64,000 nt of DNA from Albibacterium bauzanense (GTDB lineage: Bacteria; Bacteroidota; Bacteroidia; Sphingobacteriales; Sphingobacteriaceae), in the NCBI RefSeq assembly GCF_004339765.1, contig NZ_SMGO01000001.1:62001-126000 (forward strand), in the 5' to 3' direction. Both the position numbers and the translations under genes were made by a program. Below are positions 51,171 to 60,323 of the stretch, in pieces (position 1 is the first letter of the stretch; each line of letters begins with the position of its first letter). The notes below the pieces were generated by a model. It was given only the letters and a program-made list of their open reading frames with translations. It ran no database searches and was not told where the DNA came from.

Positions 51171-53696
51171 ATGCCTATAAAAGGAAATCAATTTAGATCA
51201 AACACGGCTAAGAGTGGAAATTTAAATAATGGCCAATCTACGAGACGCGCTGCTCCAAAGAGGGTAGGTCGTTCAGAGCAAATACCCAATTTGCGATTCA
51301 GTGGTAGCAAAATAGCAAAAATTATAGGTTTATTTTTATTGCTATTAAGCATTTACTTTCTTGTGGCTTTTGTTTCTTACTTGTTTACCTGGCAAGAAGA
51401 CCAGAGCTATGTGTCTTTCTCAAATGGAGGATGGTCAAACCTGTTGAAAAGCCAGGAAGAGTTAATAGCAGGAGGCGTTAAGGACCCACTTGTTGAAAAC
51501 TGGTTGGGTAAGTTCGGTGCTTTATTGGCTCATCAATTTATATATAAATGGTTTGGGATTGCATCTTTCATATTCCTGTTCGTATTTTTTGCAATTGGTC
51601 ATCGTTTATTGTTTAGAGTTCGTTTATTTTCACTGCTTAAGGCTTTAGGATATTCGTTTTTCTTTTTGATATTTATATCAGTAACATTGGGCTATTTTCA
51701 TAGCTTTTTAAGTAATTATCCACATTTTTTAGAGGGCGAATTTGGATTTTGGACAAATCGTTTATTGCAAGTTCAGCTTGGAAATGCTGGAGTAGGCGGG
51801 TTGCTTGTTTTCGCTGCATTGACGTTTATGGTTATCGCTTATAATTTAGATTTTAAGCTTCCTGAAAGAAGAAGTCGGGATGATAAACCAGAAAGTATAA
51901 AGGATGATTTTGAGGCTATAATTTCACCAGACTATAAATCTGAACAAATTGAACTGAATCCGAAATTTAATGAGAGGAAGGAAGATACTCCTTTATCCCA
52001 TGCAACAGTTGCTAAGCAAAAAGAAGTTGTAATTGATAAGGAATTAACTCTTACAGCAGAACGTAATAGTGTTGTTGTAGAAGAAGAAGAAGATACTAAA
52101 TTGTCTCCAAACCTAGCTGTTGAGGAAGTTGTTGAGGAGAAGAAGGCTGATGCAAATGTGTTAGTAGAGAAGTTTGGTCAATATGACCCGCAATTAGATT
52201 TATCGAGCTATAAATTTCCTCACTTAGGCTTATTGCGTGATTATGGAACAGGTAAAATTGTGGTTAATAGTGCCGAACTTGAGGCTAATAAAGACCGTAT
52301 TGTTGAAACCCTGGGAAATTATAATATTGAAATTGAGAAAATTAAGGCAACGATCGGTCCGACGGTTACTTTATATGAAATTGTTCCGAAGCCAGGTGTT
52401 AGAATTTCAAGGATTAAGAACTTAGAGGATGATATTGCACTTAGTTTAGCTGCGTTAGGTATTCGAATTATTGCCCCAATGCCAGGCAAGGGTACGATCG
52501 GGATTGAAGTTCCAAATAGTCAACCTGAAATGGTATCCATGCGATCAGTTATTGCTACTGAGAAGTTTCAGCATACAGATATGGATTTGCCAATTGCTTT
52601 TGGTAAAACTATTACAAATGAAGTCTTTATTGCAGACCTGGCTAAAATGCCTCACTTATTAGTGGCAGGTGCTACCGGACAAGGAAAATCGGTAGGAATT
52701 AATGCAATTATTACTTCGTTGCTGTTTAAGCGCCATCCGGCAGAATTGAAATTTGTATTGGTGGATCCTAAAAAAGTGGAGCTTTCTCTTTTCAATACCA
52801 TTGAACGTCACTTTTTGGCTAAGCTACCAGGAGAAGAAGACGCTATTATAACAGATACGAAAAAGGTTATCAATACATTAAATTCCCTGTGTATTGAAAT
52901 GGACCTACGTTATGATTTATTAAAGAATGCAGGTGTTAGAAACCTAAAAGAGTATAACGCAAAGTTTGTTAATCGTCGTTTAAATCCTGAAGAAGGTCAT
53001 CGTTTCTTGCCGTTTATTGTTTTGATCGTTGATGAGTTTGCTGATTTAATGATGACTGCTGGTAAGGAGATTGAAGCGCCTATCGCTCGATTAGCTCAAT
53101 TAGCCCGTGCCGTTGGTATTCATTTAGTTATTGCAACTCAGAGGCCTTCGGTTAATATTATAACTGGTACTATAAAAGCTAACTTTCCTGCTCGTTTGGC
53201 TTTCAGGGTGTTATCTCGTATTGATTCAAGGACTATTTTAGATACAGGTGGAGCCGATCAACTTATTGGGCGTGGAGATATGCTTTTGTCAACTGGTAGT
53301 GATTTAATTCGTATTCAGTGCGCATTTGTTGACACTCCTGAAGTGGAAGCAATTTCTGAGTATATAGGATCACAGCGAGGTTATTCTTCTGCTTTTTTGT
53401 TGCCTGAGTATGTTGATGAAAATAGCAAAGGAACGGCATCCGATTCATTTGGAGAAGAAGACCGTGATTCATTGTTTGAAGATGCAGCTCGTTTAATTGT
53501 ATTGCACCAACAGGGCTCAACCTCCCTTATTCAACGGAAATTGAAATTAGGTTATAATCGGGCAGGTCGAATTATAGATCAGTTGGAACAAGCTGGAATA
53601 GTTGGACAGTTTGAAGGAAGTAAAGCACGAGAAGTTTTATACCCAGATGAAGGGTCATTGGAACGGTATTTGGATACATTGCGTAAGGAGGGTTAA
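51171..53696 (+). CDS. ftsK: DNA translocase FtsK
   Basis: Septum-located double-stranded DNA pump that clears chromosomes during division and activates XerCD, 841 aa. N-terminal domain with four membrane helices (about residues 42-68, 118-142, 152-174 and 208-228), a short charged linker (about 230-330, Glu-rich), the alpha/beta motor with GATGQGKSVGINA (Walker A, about 502-514) and LIVDEFADLMM (Walker B, about 618-628), then the gamma winged helix that reads KOPS (SLFEDAARLIVLHQQGSTSL onward, about 763-841). Upstream of lolA by seven bases, a conserved pairing in this phylum. Confidence 0.97.
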   Translation: MPIKGNQFRSNTAKSGNLNNGQSTRRAAPKRVGRSEQIPNLRFSGSKIAKIIGLFLLLLSIYFLVAFVSYLFTWQEDQSYVSFSNGGWSNLLKSQEELIAGGVKDPLVENWLGKFGALLAHQFIYKWFGIASFIFLFVFFAIGHRLLFRVRLFSLLKALGYSFFFLIFISVTLGYFHSFLSNYPHFLEGEFGFWTNRLLQVQLGNAGVGGLLVFAALTFMVIAYNLDFKLPERRSRDDKPESIKDDFEAIISPDYKSEQIELNPKFNERKEDTPLSHATVAKQKEVVIDKELTLTAERNSVVVEEEEDTKLSPNLAVEEVVEEKKADANVLVEKFGQYDPQLDLSSYKFPHLGLLRDYGTGKIVVNSAELEANKDRIVETLGNYNIEIEKIKATIGPTVTLYEIVPKPGVRISRIKNLEDDIALSLAALGIRIIAPMPGKGTIGIEVPNSQPEMVSMRSVIATEKFQHTDMDLPIAFGKTITNEVFIADLAKMPHLLVAGATGQGKSVGINAIITSLLFKRHPAELKFVLVDPKKVELSLFNTIERHFLAKLPGEEDAIITDTKKVINTLNSLCIEMDLRYDLLKNAGVRNLKEYNAKFVNRRLNPEEGHRFLPFIVLIVDEFADLMMTAGKEIEAPIARLAQLARAVGIHLVIATQRPSVNIITGTIKANFPARLAFRVLSRIDSRTILDTGGADQLIGRGDMLLSTGSDLIRIQCAFVDTPEVEAISEYIGSQRGYSSAFLLPEYVDENSKGTASDSFGEEDRDSLFEDAARLIVLHQQGSTSLIQRKLKLGYNRAGRIIDQLEQAGIVGQFEGSKAREVLYPDEGSLERYLDTLRKEG

Positions 53697-53703
53697 TATT
53701 ATT

Positions 53704-54360
53704 ATGAAAGCTTCGTTTGTCCTTACGTTTATATTTTCGACTATTTCCTTTATTTCTACTGCTATTGCTCAGAATAATTCATCGGCAAAATCTGTTTTAG
53801 ATAATGCTAGCAAGGTTTATTCGTCTTATAAAACTATAATGGCTGATTTCACCTTGCAAGGGAATAATAAGCAGGAGAATTCAAATTTTAGTGAAAAAGG
53901 GAAAGTTTATTTAGTTCCAGGTTCAGGGAAGTTTAAAATTGAAATGGATAACCACGCTATAATTAGCGATGGAAAGACTCAATGGAATGTTCTATTAGAC
54001 TTAGGAGAAGCGCAAATTACAGATGTAAATCCAGCTGATAAATCCATCAATCCATCCAATATCTTTAACTTCTATACAAGTGGTTATCAGATGAATAAAC
54101 TCGGTGAAACTAAAGTTGGAACGAATGTTTTGTCTATTATAGAACTTGTACCAACCGATCAATCTCAAAATATATCTAAGATACAGCTTCGAATAAATAA
54201 TTCAAGCGGATTTATTTATGATGCCAGTGTATTTGATAAGAATGGGAATAAATACACATATACATTAACAAATATTGAGGTAAACAAAACTTTTTCATCA
54301 GGTATCTTTAGTTTCTATAAGCATAACTATCCTGATATTGAGATTGTTGATTTGCGTTAA
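53704..54360 (+). CDS. lolA: Outer-membrane lipoprotein carrier protein LolA-like
   Basis: Periplasmic chaperone that carries lipoproteins from the inner to the outer membrane, about 218 aa from ATG 53704. Signal peptide (KASFVLTFIFSTISFISTA, cut near AIAQ), then the LolA half-barrel: ASKVYSSYKTIMADFTLQG, GKVYLVPGSGKFKIEM and DGKTQWNVLLDLGEAQITDV. A longer frame reaching back to 53602 overlaps ftsK by nearly 100 bases and does not extend the signal peptide sensibly, so it is discarded. The ftsK-lolA order fits the family. No LolB is expected in this phylum. Confidence 0.9.
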   Translation: MKASFVLTFIFSTISFISTAIAQNNSSAKSVLDNASKVYSSYKTIMADFTLQGNNKQENSNFSEKGKVYLVPGSGKFKIEMDNHAIISDGKTQWNVLLDLGEAQITDVNPADKSINPSNIFNFYTSGYQMNKLGETKVGTNVLSIIELVPTDQSQNISKIQLRINNSSGFIYDASVFDKNGNKYTYTLTNIEVNKTFSSGIFSFYKHNYPDIEIVDLR

Positions 54361-54374
54361 TAATTTTATTTATT

Positions 54375-54647
54375 ATGCTTCCTTTTACACAACATAGCCT
54401 GCATAAGCTTGAAGATTTATTAAAAGCCAGCAATTATAAGATCCGCTATGAAAAGGGAAATTTCAAATCGGGTGTATGTGTTTTACTGCAAGATAAAGTT
54501 TTGGTCATCAATAAGTTTTCAGATATAGAAGTCAAGATTAATTCATTGATTGAAACTATTAGAGAATTAGATTTTTCTAATTCAATGCTGGATGATAAAC
54601 AAAAGAAGTTTTTATATTTGGTTAAACAAACAAAACTAAACCTGTGA
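54375..54647 (+). CDS. Conserved-type small protein of unknown function
   Basis: 90 aa, no signal peptide or membrane helix, mixed charged (KLEDLLKASNYKIRYEKGNF). Fourteen bases after lolA and overlapping the next gene by four bases (GTGA), so it lies in the ftsK-lolA operon. I do not recognise a domain; the compact alpha/beta-looking pattern and the tight spacing argue for a real, cytoplasmic protein. Function unknown. Confidence 0.7.
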   Translation: MLPFTQHSLHKLEDLLKASNYKIRYEKGNFKSGVCVLLQDKVLVINKFSDIEVKINSLIETIRELDFSNSMLDDKQKKFLYLVKQTKLNL

Positions 54648-55405
54648 CCATAACCTTTTTAGGAACTGGTACGTCTCAAGGGGTACCGGTTATAGCTTGT
54701 GAATGCCCGGTTTGTCTATCTACAGATAAAAGAGATAAGCGCTTACGATCTTCTATTCTAATTGAAATAAACGGGAAGAATATAGTTATAGATACCGGTC
54801 CGGATTTCAGGTATCAAATGTTACGAGAAAATGTGAAACATTTAGATGCTATTTTATTCACACATGAACATAAAGATCATATAGCAGGTTTAGATGACAT
54901 ACGTGCATTTAACTATAAACAGAAGGCTGCTATACCCATATATGCAAGTCAGCGGGTGATTAAAGCATTAGAACGTGAATTTTATTATATTTTTTCAAGT
55001 TTAAGCTATCCAGGTATCCCGCAAGTTCATATTCATGAAATAACGAATGATGCTTTTACAATTGATGATATAAAGATAAGACCTATTGAAGTACAGCATT
55101 TTAAATTACCTGTAATGGGATTTAGAATTAATGATTTTACATATATCACGGATGCTAAAACGGTTGATGATGATGAATTTCAAAAAATTATAGGAACGAA
55201 AGTTCTTGTTATAAATGCTTTACAACGAGAAAAACATATTTCACATTTTACGCTCAGTGAGGCTATTTCTTTTGCTAAAAAGATTAATGCAGAGAGGACC
55301 TATTTTACACATATCAGCCATTTATTAGGCAAGCATTCTGATGTTTCCAATGAGCTTCCTGAAGCGATTTTTCTTGCTTATGATGGCTTAAAGCTTACGC
55401 TATAA
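54644..55405 (+). CDS. MBL-fold metallo-hydrolase (PhnP/phosphodiesterase-like)
   Basis: Metallo-beta-lactamase-fold hydrolase, 253 aa, starting at GTG 54644 inside the previous stop (GTGA). Opening GTGTSQGVPVIACECPVC (zinc-ribbon-like Cys set CxCxxC, about residues 8-25) is as in PhnP-type phosphodiesterases. Metal site FTHEHKDHIAGLDD (HxHxDH, about 72-85), later YITDAKT and FTHISHLLGKHSD. Relatives hydrolyse cyclic phosphate bonds of nucleotides or ribose phosphates; the particular substrate is not evident since no phn genes are nearby. Last gene of the ftsK operon. Confidence 0.87.
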   Translation: MTITFLGTGTSQGVPVIACECPVCLSTDKRDKRLRSSILIEINGKNIVIDTGPDFRYQMLRENVKHLDAILFTHEHKDHIAGLDDIRAFNYKQKAAIPIYASQRVIKALEREFYYIFSSLSYPGIPQVHIHEITNDAFTIDDIKIRPIEVQHFKLPVMGFRINDFTYITDAKTVDDDEFQKIIGTKVLVINALQREKHISHFTLSEAISFAKKINAERTYFTHISHLLGKHSDVSNELPEAIFLAYDGLKLTL

Positions 55406-55497
55406 GAGCTTCTGTTTATATTTTTTCTATTCTGGTTAAAACTTTTATGGTGTTTTTTCCTTTATAATGTAATTATTAACATTAAATAGAAAAGATT

Positions 55498-55650
55498 ATG
55501 GGAAACTTATTGTACATCATCGCCGTGATATTGGTTATCATTTGGGCGATCAGTTTTTTTGGAGGATATGCATCAGGAGGGATTATTCATATCCTTCTAG
55601 TTATAGCTATTATTGCAATTTTATTGAGATTGATTAGAGGAGCAGCTTAA
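55498..55650 (+). CDS. Lmo0937 family small membrane protein
   Basis: 50 aa. Sequence MGNLLYIIAVILVIIWAISF, then FGGYASGGIIHILLVIAI and a basic end LLRLIRGAA. This matches the widespread lmo0937-type two-helix membrane protein, often stress-associated, function unknown. ATG at 55498 follows a GAAAAG ribosome-binding-like stretch; the stop abuts the convergent ispD stop without a gap. A -7-like TTTATAATG at about 55470-55478 may be its promoter. Confidence 0.85.
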   Translation: MGNLLYIIAVILVIIWAISFFGGYASGGIIHILLVIAIIAILLRLIRGAA

Positions 55651-56343
55651 TTATTTCACCCAAATAGCCGCGATATCTATATCCGTGGGATAAGTTATCT
55701 TAATATTCCGGATATCCCCTTCAATTAAATGAATTGGATATCCGGATTTTTCAATTACTGAGGCATCGTCTGTAAAACTTTCTTCAAACTTATGCTTATA
55801 AGCTTCTTGGAGAAGGTCAGCTCTAAAAACTTGTGGCGTTTGTATTATTAATACTGAGTCACGATCAATTGCTTTATTCTCTTTTTTCGCATTGATAATG
55901 CGTATTGAATCTCTGCTCTTAATGGCTGGGATAGCTGAACCATTGCTTTCGGCAGTGCTATAGGCTCTGTTTATAACCTCTTGACTAATTAATGGTCTGA
56001 CACCATCATGTATACCTATCAATACATTAGTTAAAAATGATTCTTGTTTGAAAATGAAATCCAGTCCATTTTTTACTGAATGGAAACGACTTTCTCCTCC
56101 ATATACAAGATCATACGGGACTTCGAAGGCATATTTCTTGCAAAGGTCTTCCCAGAGCTTTTGATGAGCCTTATTAATTACTAATATTATTTTAATTGAT
56201 TTATCGTTCCTGTAAAATGCATATAAACTATGCATAAGTATAGGTAAACCATTTAATAGATGAAATTGCTTAGGAAGTGAACTGTCCATTCTGGAACCTG
56301 TCCCTCCACTAACGATTATTACGTATTTCGATAATACCGCCAC
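55651..56343 (-). CDS. ispD: 2-C-methyl-D-erythritol 4-phosphate cytidylyltransferase
   Basis: MEP-pathway enzyme making CDP-methylerythritol for isoprenoid synthesis, 230 aa, normal length. Seen: VSGGTGSRMDSSLPKQFHLL (CTP-binding loop, with Arg and Lys of GxGxRM...PKQ, about 12-31), IHDGVRPLIS (about 111-120) and TDDASVIEKSG (about 189-199). It follows queA by 17 bases on the same strand, so the two are one operon. Its stop touches that of the small membrane protein gene. Confidence 0.95.
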   Translation of the reverse strand: MAVLSKYVIIVSGGTGSRMDSSLPKQFHLLNGLPILMHSLYAFYRNDKSIKIILVINKAHQKLWEDLCKKYAFEVPYDLVYGGESRFHSVKNGLDFIFKQESFLTNVLIGIHDGVRPLISQEVINRAYSTAESNGSAIPAIKSRDSIRIINAKKENKAIDRDSVLIIQTPQVFRADLLQEAYKHKFEESFTDDASVIEKSGYPIHLIEGDIRNIKITYPTDIDIAAIWVK

Positions 56344-56360
56344 AATCTATCCGACTTTTG

Positions 56361-57410
56361 TTATATGATTAACATTGCGTCACCATAGCTATAAAAACGA
56401 TATTTTTCTTTTACAGCAACTTCATAGGCATTCATCACATTTTCATAACCTCCGAATGCACTTACCATCATTAATAGAGTTGATTCAGGAGTATGGAAGT
56501 TTGTAATCATACTATTTGCTATACTGAAGTCATAAGGAGGAAAGATAAACTTGCTAGTCCAGCTATTTGCAGCTTTCAAACGAAGGTTTGCTGAAACTGC
56601 TGATTCTATAGCGCGCATACTGGTTGTACCAACAGCACACACTCTTCTTTTATTATCGATTGCTTCATTTACAAGTTCTGCTTCTTTTTCACCGACAATG
56701 AATTGCTCTGAATCCATTTTATGTTTGGTAAGATCTTCAACTTCTACTGTTCTAAAAGTTCCTAAACCAACATGAAGGGTTACTTCTGCAAACTCTACAC
56801 CCTTTAATTCCAATCGTTTCATTAACTCCCGACTAAAATGTAAACCTGCAGTAGGTGCAGCTACGGCTCCTTCATGCTTAGCATAAATGGTTTGATAGCG
56901 AAATTTATCTTCCGGAACAGCTTTACGATTAATGTATTTAGGAAGGGGTGTTTCTCCCAATATTTCTATGTTTTTACGAAATTCTTCGTCAGTTCCATCA
57001 AATAAGAAACGGATTGTACGTCCTCTTGACGTGGTATTATCAACTACTTCAGCCACCAATAAATCGTCGTCTCCAAAATAGAGCTTATTGCCAACGCGAA
57101 TTTTTCTGGCCGGGTCAACGAGTACGTCCCATAATCTTAATTCTTTATTTAACTCACGCAGCAAAAAGACTTCAATTGTAGCACCGGTTTTTTCTTTATT
57201 ACCATAAAGGCGGGCAGGAAATACTTTTGTATTATTGAAGATCATTACATCTTTCTCATCAAAATACTCAAGTATATCTTTAAATATTTTATGCTCGATC
57301 TCTCCAGTATCTTTATGTAAAACCATTAAACGAGATTCATCACGAGTCGGAGTGGGATGTGATGCAATTAAGGACTGTGGTAAATTAAATTTGAATTGAG
57401 ATAGTTTCAT
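56361..57410 (-). CDS. queA: S-adenosylmethionine:tRNA ribosyltransferase-isomerase
   Basis: Penultimate step of queuosine synthesis, transferring the ribosyl part of SAM to preQ1 at position 34 of tRNA; 349 aa from ATG 57410. Family features: [20 protein letters not shown] near the N-terminus, [36 protein letters not shown] (about 190-205), [11 protein letters not shown] and [11 protein letters not shown] near the end. A longer frame to 57446 adds 12 residues with no likeness to the family, so the MKLSQFKF start is used. First gene of the queA-ispD unit. Confidence 0.95.
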   Translation of the reverse strand: MKLSQFKFNLPQSLIASHPTPTRDESRLMVLHKDTGEIEHKIFKDILEYFDEKDVMIFNNTKVFPARLYGNKEKTGATIEVFLLRELNKELRLWDVLVDPARKIRVGNKLYFGDDDLLVAEVVDNTTSRGRTIRFLFDGTDEEFRKNIEILGETPLPKYINRKAVPEDKFRYQTIYAKHEGAVAAPTAGLHFSRELMKRLELKGVEFAEVTLHVGLGTFRTVEVEDLTKHKMDSEQFIVGEKEAELVNEAIDNKRRVCAVGTTSMRAIESAVSANLRLKAANSWTSKFIFPPYDFSIANSMITNFHTPESTLLMMVSAFGGYENVMNAYEVAVKEKYRFYSYGDAMLII

Positions 57411-57502
57411 AATATATATTGAAATAGTATAACCTTTGAAACTCAAATAATAAGAATTTGTTTGTTCATTAATTATTTGATATTAGTGTATAAATCAGCG
57501 CG

Positions 57503-57510
57503 CAAATATA
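57503..57510 (-). promoter_or_regulatory. -7 promoter element upstream of queA
   Basis: TATATTTG on the minus strand, TAnnTTTG match, giving a roughly 90-nt leader. No -33 TTG was assigned. Confidence 0.35.
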
Positions 57511-57615
57511 CGATTTTTTAACGATTATTTTTAATACTTAATTCTTGATATATATTGTAAATATTTTATAGTATATACATGTAACTAATTTTACTTTTAT
57601 ACGTCTTAGTTATAT

Positions 57616-58857
57616 ATGATTGTTTTAAAACTACTAGGCGAAAGCTTTCGTTTTGCATTTTCAGCTTTGCGCGGCAATAAAACTCGTACTTTATTGTCCT
57701 TATTAGGCATCACGATAGGTATTATGACCATAATAGCTGTCTTTTCTGCTGTGGATACGCTTCGCTCCAATCTGGAGAGCAGTGTTGAGAAATTAGGCAG
57801 TAAGACAATTTATGTTGCAAAATGGCCATGGGATGGTGGACCTGATTTCCCTTGGTGGAAATATGAGAACCGTCCGGAACCTACTTTACGAGATTTTGAA
57901 CAGTTGCAAAGTCGTTTAACTATGGTCGATGGAATCTGTTATTCAGTTTCTTTAGGAAATAGGACCGTAAAGTTTTTAAACAATAATGTAGAAGGAGCAA
58001 CAATATCCGGTGCTTCTTATGACTTCTATAAAATAAGAGATCTTGAGTTTGAATCAGGGAGGTACTTTACTTCTTTAGAATCCGACCATGGTACACCGGT
58101 TTCAATTATTGGCTCTACAATAGCTGGTGCATTATATCCAAATATGGATCCTATTGGAAAAGAACTTGTAATTCTAGGACGGAAAACTATCGTGATTGGA
58201 ATATTTAAAGAAGAGGGAGAGGGTATGCTAATGGATGTGTCTCTTGATAACAGTATTTTAGTCCCTTTAAACTTTATTAAAAACCTTATACATGTTGAAG
58301 ATTACGGCCCTAACATTGTTATTCAAGCTGCAGTAAAATATCCATTAGAGGAAACTGAAAGTGAAGTACGTGGGGTATTACGCTCCATACATCGACTTAG
58401 TCCTATTCAAGAAGATGATTTCTCATTGAATAAAACAACCTTAATAACCGCACAGTTAGATGAACTGTTTACAATTATTAATGCTGCTGGTCTATTTATC
58501 GGAATCTTTTCAATTTTAGTAGGAGGTTTTGGAATTGCAAATATCATGTTTGTTTCAGTTAAGGAACGTACGCCATTAATTGGAATTCAAAAGTCTTTGG
58601 GAGCTAAGAACTACTTTATTCTGGCGCAATTTTTAATTGAGGCTATAATGCTTTGTATCCTGGGTGGCTTAATAGGGCTTGGAATAGTTTATCTTTTAGC
58701 ATTTATTGTTAAAATGGGCTTCGATTTAGCAATTGTTGTTGATTTTAGCAAAGTTATCTTAACCCTTATATTATCAACTGTTATTGGATTAATAGCTGGT
58801 ATTATACCTGCAGTAATGGCTTCCAGATTAGATCCTGTGGAGGCGATCCGAAGTTAA
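57616..58857 (+). CDS. MacB-type ABC transporter permease (FtsX-like)
   Basis: Inner-membrane permease with MacB periplasmic core, 413 aa. N-terminal helix (LSLLGITIGIMTIIAVFSAV, about 28-47), a large periplasmic domain (about 48-280) and three C-terminal helices of the FtsX domain (about 283-310, 335-365 and 380-405). It belongs to the mechanotransmission ABC family used for efflux or lipoprotein/peptide handling. No ATPase gene or membrane fusion protein is adjacent, so its partner must be elsewhere. Single gene ending in a strong hairpin. Confidence 0.87.
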   Translation: MIVLKLLGESFRFAFSALRGNKTRTLLSLLGITIGIMTIIAVFSAVDTLRSNLESSVEKLGSKTIYVAKWPWDGGPDFPWWKYENRPEPTLRDFEQLQSRLTMVDGICYSVSLGNRTVKFLNNNVEGATISGASYDFYKIRDLEFESGRYFTSLESDHGTPVSIIGSTIAGALYPNMDPIGKELVILGRKTIVIGIFKEEGEGMLMDVSLDNSILVPLNFIKNLIHVEDYGPNIVIQAAVKYPLEETESEVRGVLRSIHRLSPIQEDDFSLNKTTLITAQLDELFTIINAAGLFIGIFSILVGGFGIANIMFVSVKERTPLIGIQKSLGAKNYFILAQFLIEAIMLCILGGLIGLGIVYLLAFIVKMGFDLAIVVDFSKVILTLILSTVIGLIAGIIPAVMASRLDPVEAIRS

Positions 58858-58891
58858 CCGACTTTATTAGTTTTAGTTTTTAGTTTTAATG

Positions 58892-58928
58892 AGAAGGGCT
58901 GTTCAGATATAATCTGAACAGCCCTTCT
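58892..58928. terminator. Strong terminator after the ABC permease gene
   Basis: Perfect 17-bp stem (AGAAGGGCTGTTCAGAT at 58892-58908 with its complement at 58912-58928) around three bases, followed by TTATTGTTTT on the plus strand. It also lies downstream of the convergent aminotransferase gene, for which the U-tract is poorer. Confidence 0.88.
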
Positions 58929-58948
58929 TTATTGTTTTATTACATATC

Positions 58949-60154
58949 CTATTGCAATTTAGCTAAGGCGTTTTTAATTCTCTTTAGAGCTTCTATCAAA
59001 TTTTCTTCTGATGCTGCATAAGAAAAACGAATGCAATCATTATTGCCAAATGAATCTCCACCTACTGTTGCAACGTGTCCGGTATTTAAAAGGTAAAGAA
59101 CCATATCTGCTGAATCCTTTATAACTTCACCAGTTTCCGTTTTCTTTCCGAAAAAAGAACTGATATCAGGAAAGAAATAAAATGCACCTTCTGGAAGGTT
59201 GGTTTTAACTCCTGGAATATCTTTTAATAAATTATATACAATACCTCTTCTCTTTAAAAAAGCATCTCTCATAAGTAATACGCTTTCTAATCCTCCTTCG
59301 TAAGCTGCCAAGGCTGCTCTCTGAGCAATAGAGCATGTGCCAGAGGTGATTTGTCCTTGCAGTTTATCTGTGGCAGCTGCAATCGCAGCGTTTGCAGCTA
59401 AATAGCCAACTCGCCAGCCAGTCATTGCATAGGCCTTTGAGAATCCATTTACAACAATTACCCGATCTTTAATAGAATCAAATTGTGCAATAGATTCATG
59501 TTTACCTGTAAAATTGATATGTTCATAAATTTCATCAGATAATATATAGATGTTAGGATATTTTTCAAAAACTTTCGCTAATGACTCTAACTCATCCTTG
59601 CTATACATACTACCTGTTGGATTGCAGGGAGATGAAAACATAAATAGTTTAGTTTTCGGGGTAATTGCTGCCTCTAACTCTGCAGCACTGATTTTAAAAT
59701 CGCTTTCAATGGTAGCATCGATAAATACCGATTCTCCATCAGCTAGTTTTACCATTTCAGAATATGAAACCCAATAAGGAGTTGGAATAATTACCTCATC
59801 TCCTGGATTTATCAAGCACATAATAACATTCGCCAAAGATTGTTTTGCTCCGGTTGATACTACGATTTGTGAAATATCGTAATCTAAGTTATTCTCTTCC
59901 TTTAATTTATTTACAATAGCTTTTCTTAGATCAGGGTATCCAGGTACAGGAGAATAGTATGTGTAATTATCGTCCATTGCTTTTTTTGCAGCTTCCTTTA
60001 TATGATTAGGAGTAGGGAAGTCTGGTTCGCCAAAGCTTAGGCTGATTACATTTACACCTTTTGCTGTTAATTCTCTTCCTAATTTAGCCATTTTTATTGT
60101 GGCAGATTCAGAGAGGTTATTAATTTTGTCTGATAAAACGATTGTATTACTCAT
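58949..60154 (-). CDS. Pyridoxal-phosphate aminotransferase (aspartate aminotransferase type)
   Basis: Class I/II aminotransferase, 401 aa, most like the Ib-type aspartate aminotransferases. Seen: ISLSFGEPDFPTP (about 39-51), YSPVPGYPDLRKAI, SSPCNPTGSMY (about 174-184), ILSDEIYEHINF and the PLP lysine motif NGFSKAYAMTGWRVGYL (Lys about 240), ending with FGNNDCIRFSYA carrying the substrate-carboxylate Arg. Cytoplasmic; amino-group exchange between aspartate/glutamate and their keto acids is the most probable reaction. Single gene divergent from the CDF transporter. Confidence 0.93.
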   Translation of the reverse strand: MSNTIVLSDKINNLSESATIKMAKLGRELTAKGVNVISLSFGEPDFPTPNHIKEAAKKAMDDNYTYYSPVPGYPDLRKAIVNKLKEENNLDYDISQIVVSTGAKQSLANVIMCLINPGDEVIIPTPYWVSYSEMVKLADGESVFIDATIESDFKISAAELEAAITPKTKLFMFSSPCNPTGSMYSKDELESLAKVFEKYPNIYILSDEIYEHINFTGKHESIAQFDSIKDRVIVVNGFSKAYAMTGWRVGYLAANAAIAAATDKLQGQITSGTCSIAQRAALAAYEGGLESVLLMRDAFLKRRGIVYNLLKDIPGVKTNLPEGAFYFFPDISSFFGKKTETGEVIKDSADMVLYLLNTGHVATVGGDSFGNNDCIRFSYAASEENLIEALKRIKNALAKLQ

Positions 60155-60177
60155 TATTATGATCTATATATGATTTA

Positions 60178-60185
60178 CAAATTTA
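60178..60185 (-). promoter_or_regulatory. -7 promoter element of the aminotransferase gene
   Basis: TAAATTTG on the minus strand, TAnnTTTG match, about 23 bases before ATG 60154. Confidence 0.45.
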
Positions 60186-60298
60186 CTGGATATGATTTAA
60201 ATATTTAACTCATTAATAACATTTATCTTTTAAATTTTTCAAAAATATAGCTTTTTTTTAATAAATATAGCATCCTGCATTATTCTTAAACAATTCTC

Positions 60299-60306
60299 TA
60301 TTTTTG
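60299..60306 (+). promoter_or_regulatory. -7 promoter element of the CDF transporter gene
   Basis: TATTTTTG; places the transcript start near 60310 and supports the TTG start codon at 60324 (leader about 14 nt). Confidence 0.4.
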
Positions 60307-60323
60307 TTTAAAATCTTTACGCA

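Noticed and set aside
53602-53703. Upstream extension of lolA
   Set aside because: Overlaps ftsK and adds 34 residues before a complete signal peptide; ATG 53704 is the natural start.
57447-57615. tRNA or small RNA in the queA / ABC permease gap
   Set aside because: No cloverleaf or stable stem was found; the gap is AT-rich and holds only promoter-like motifs.
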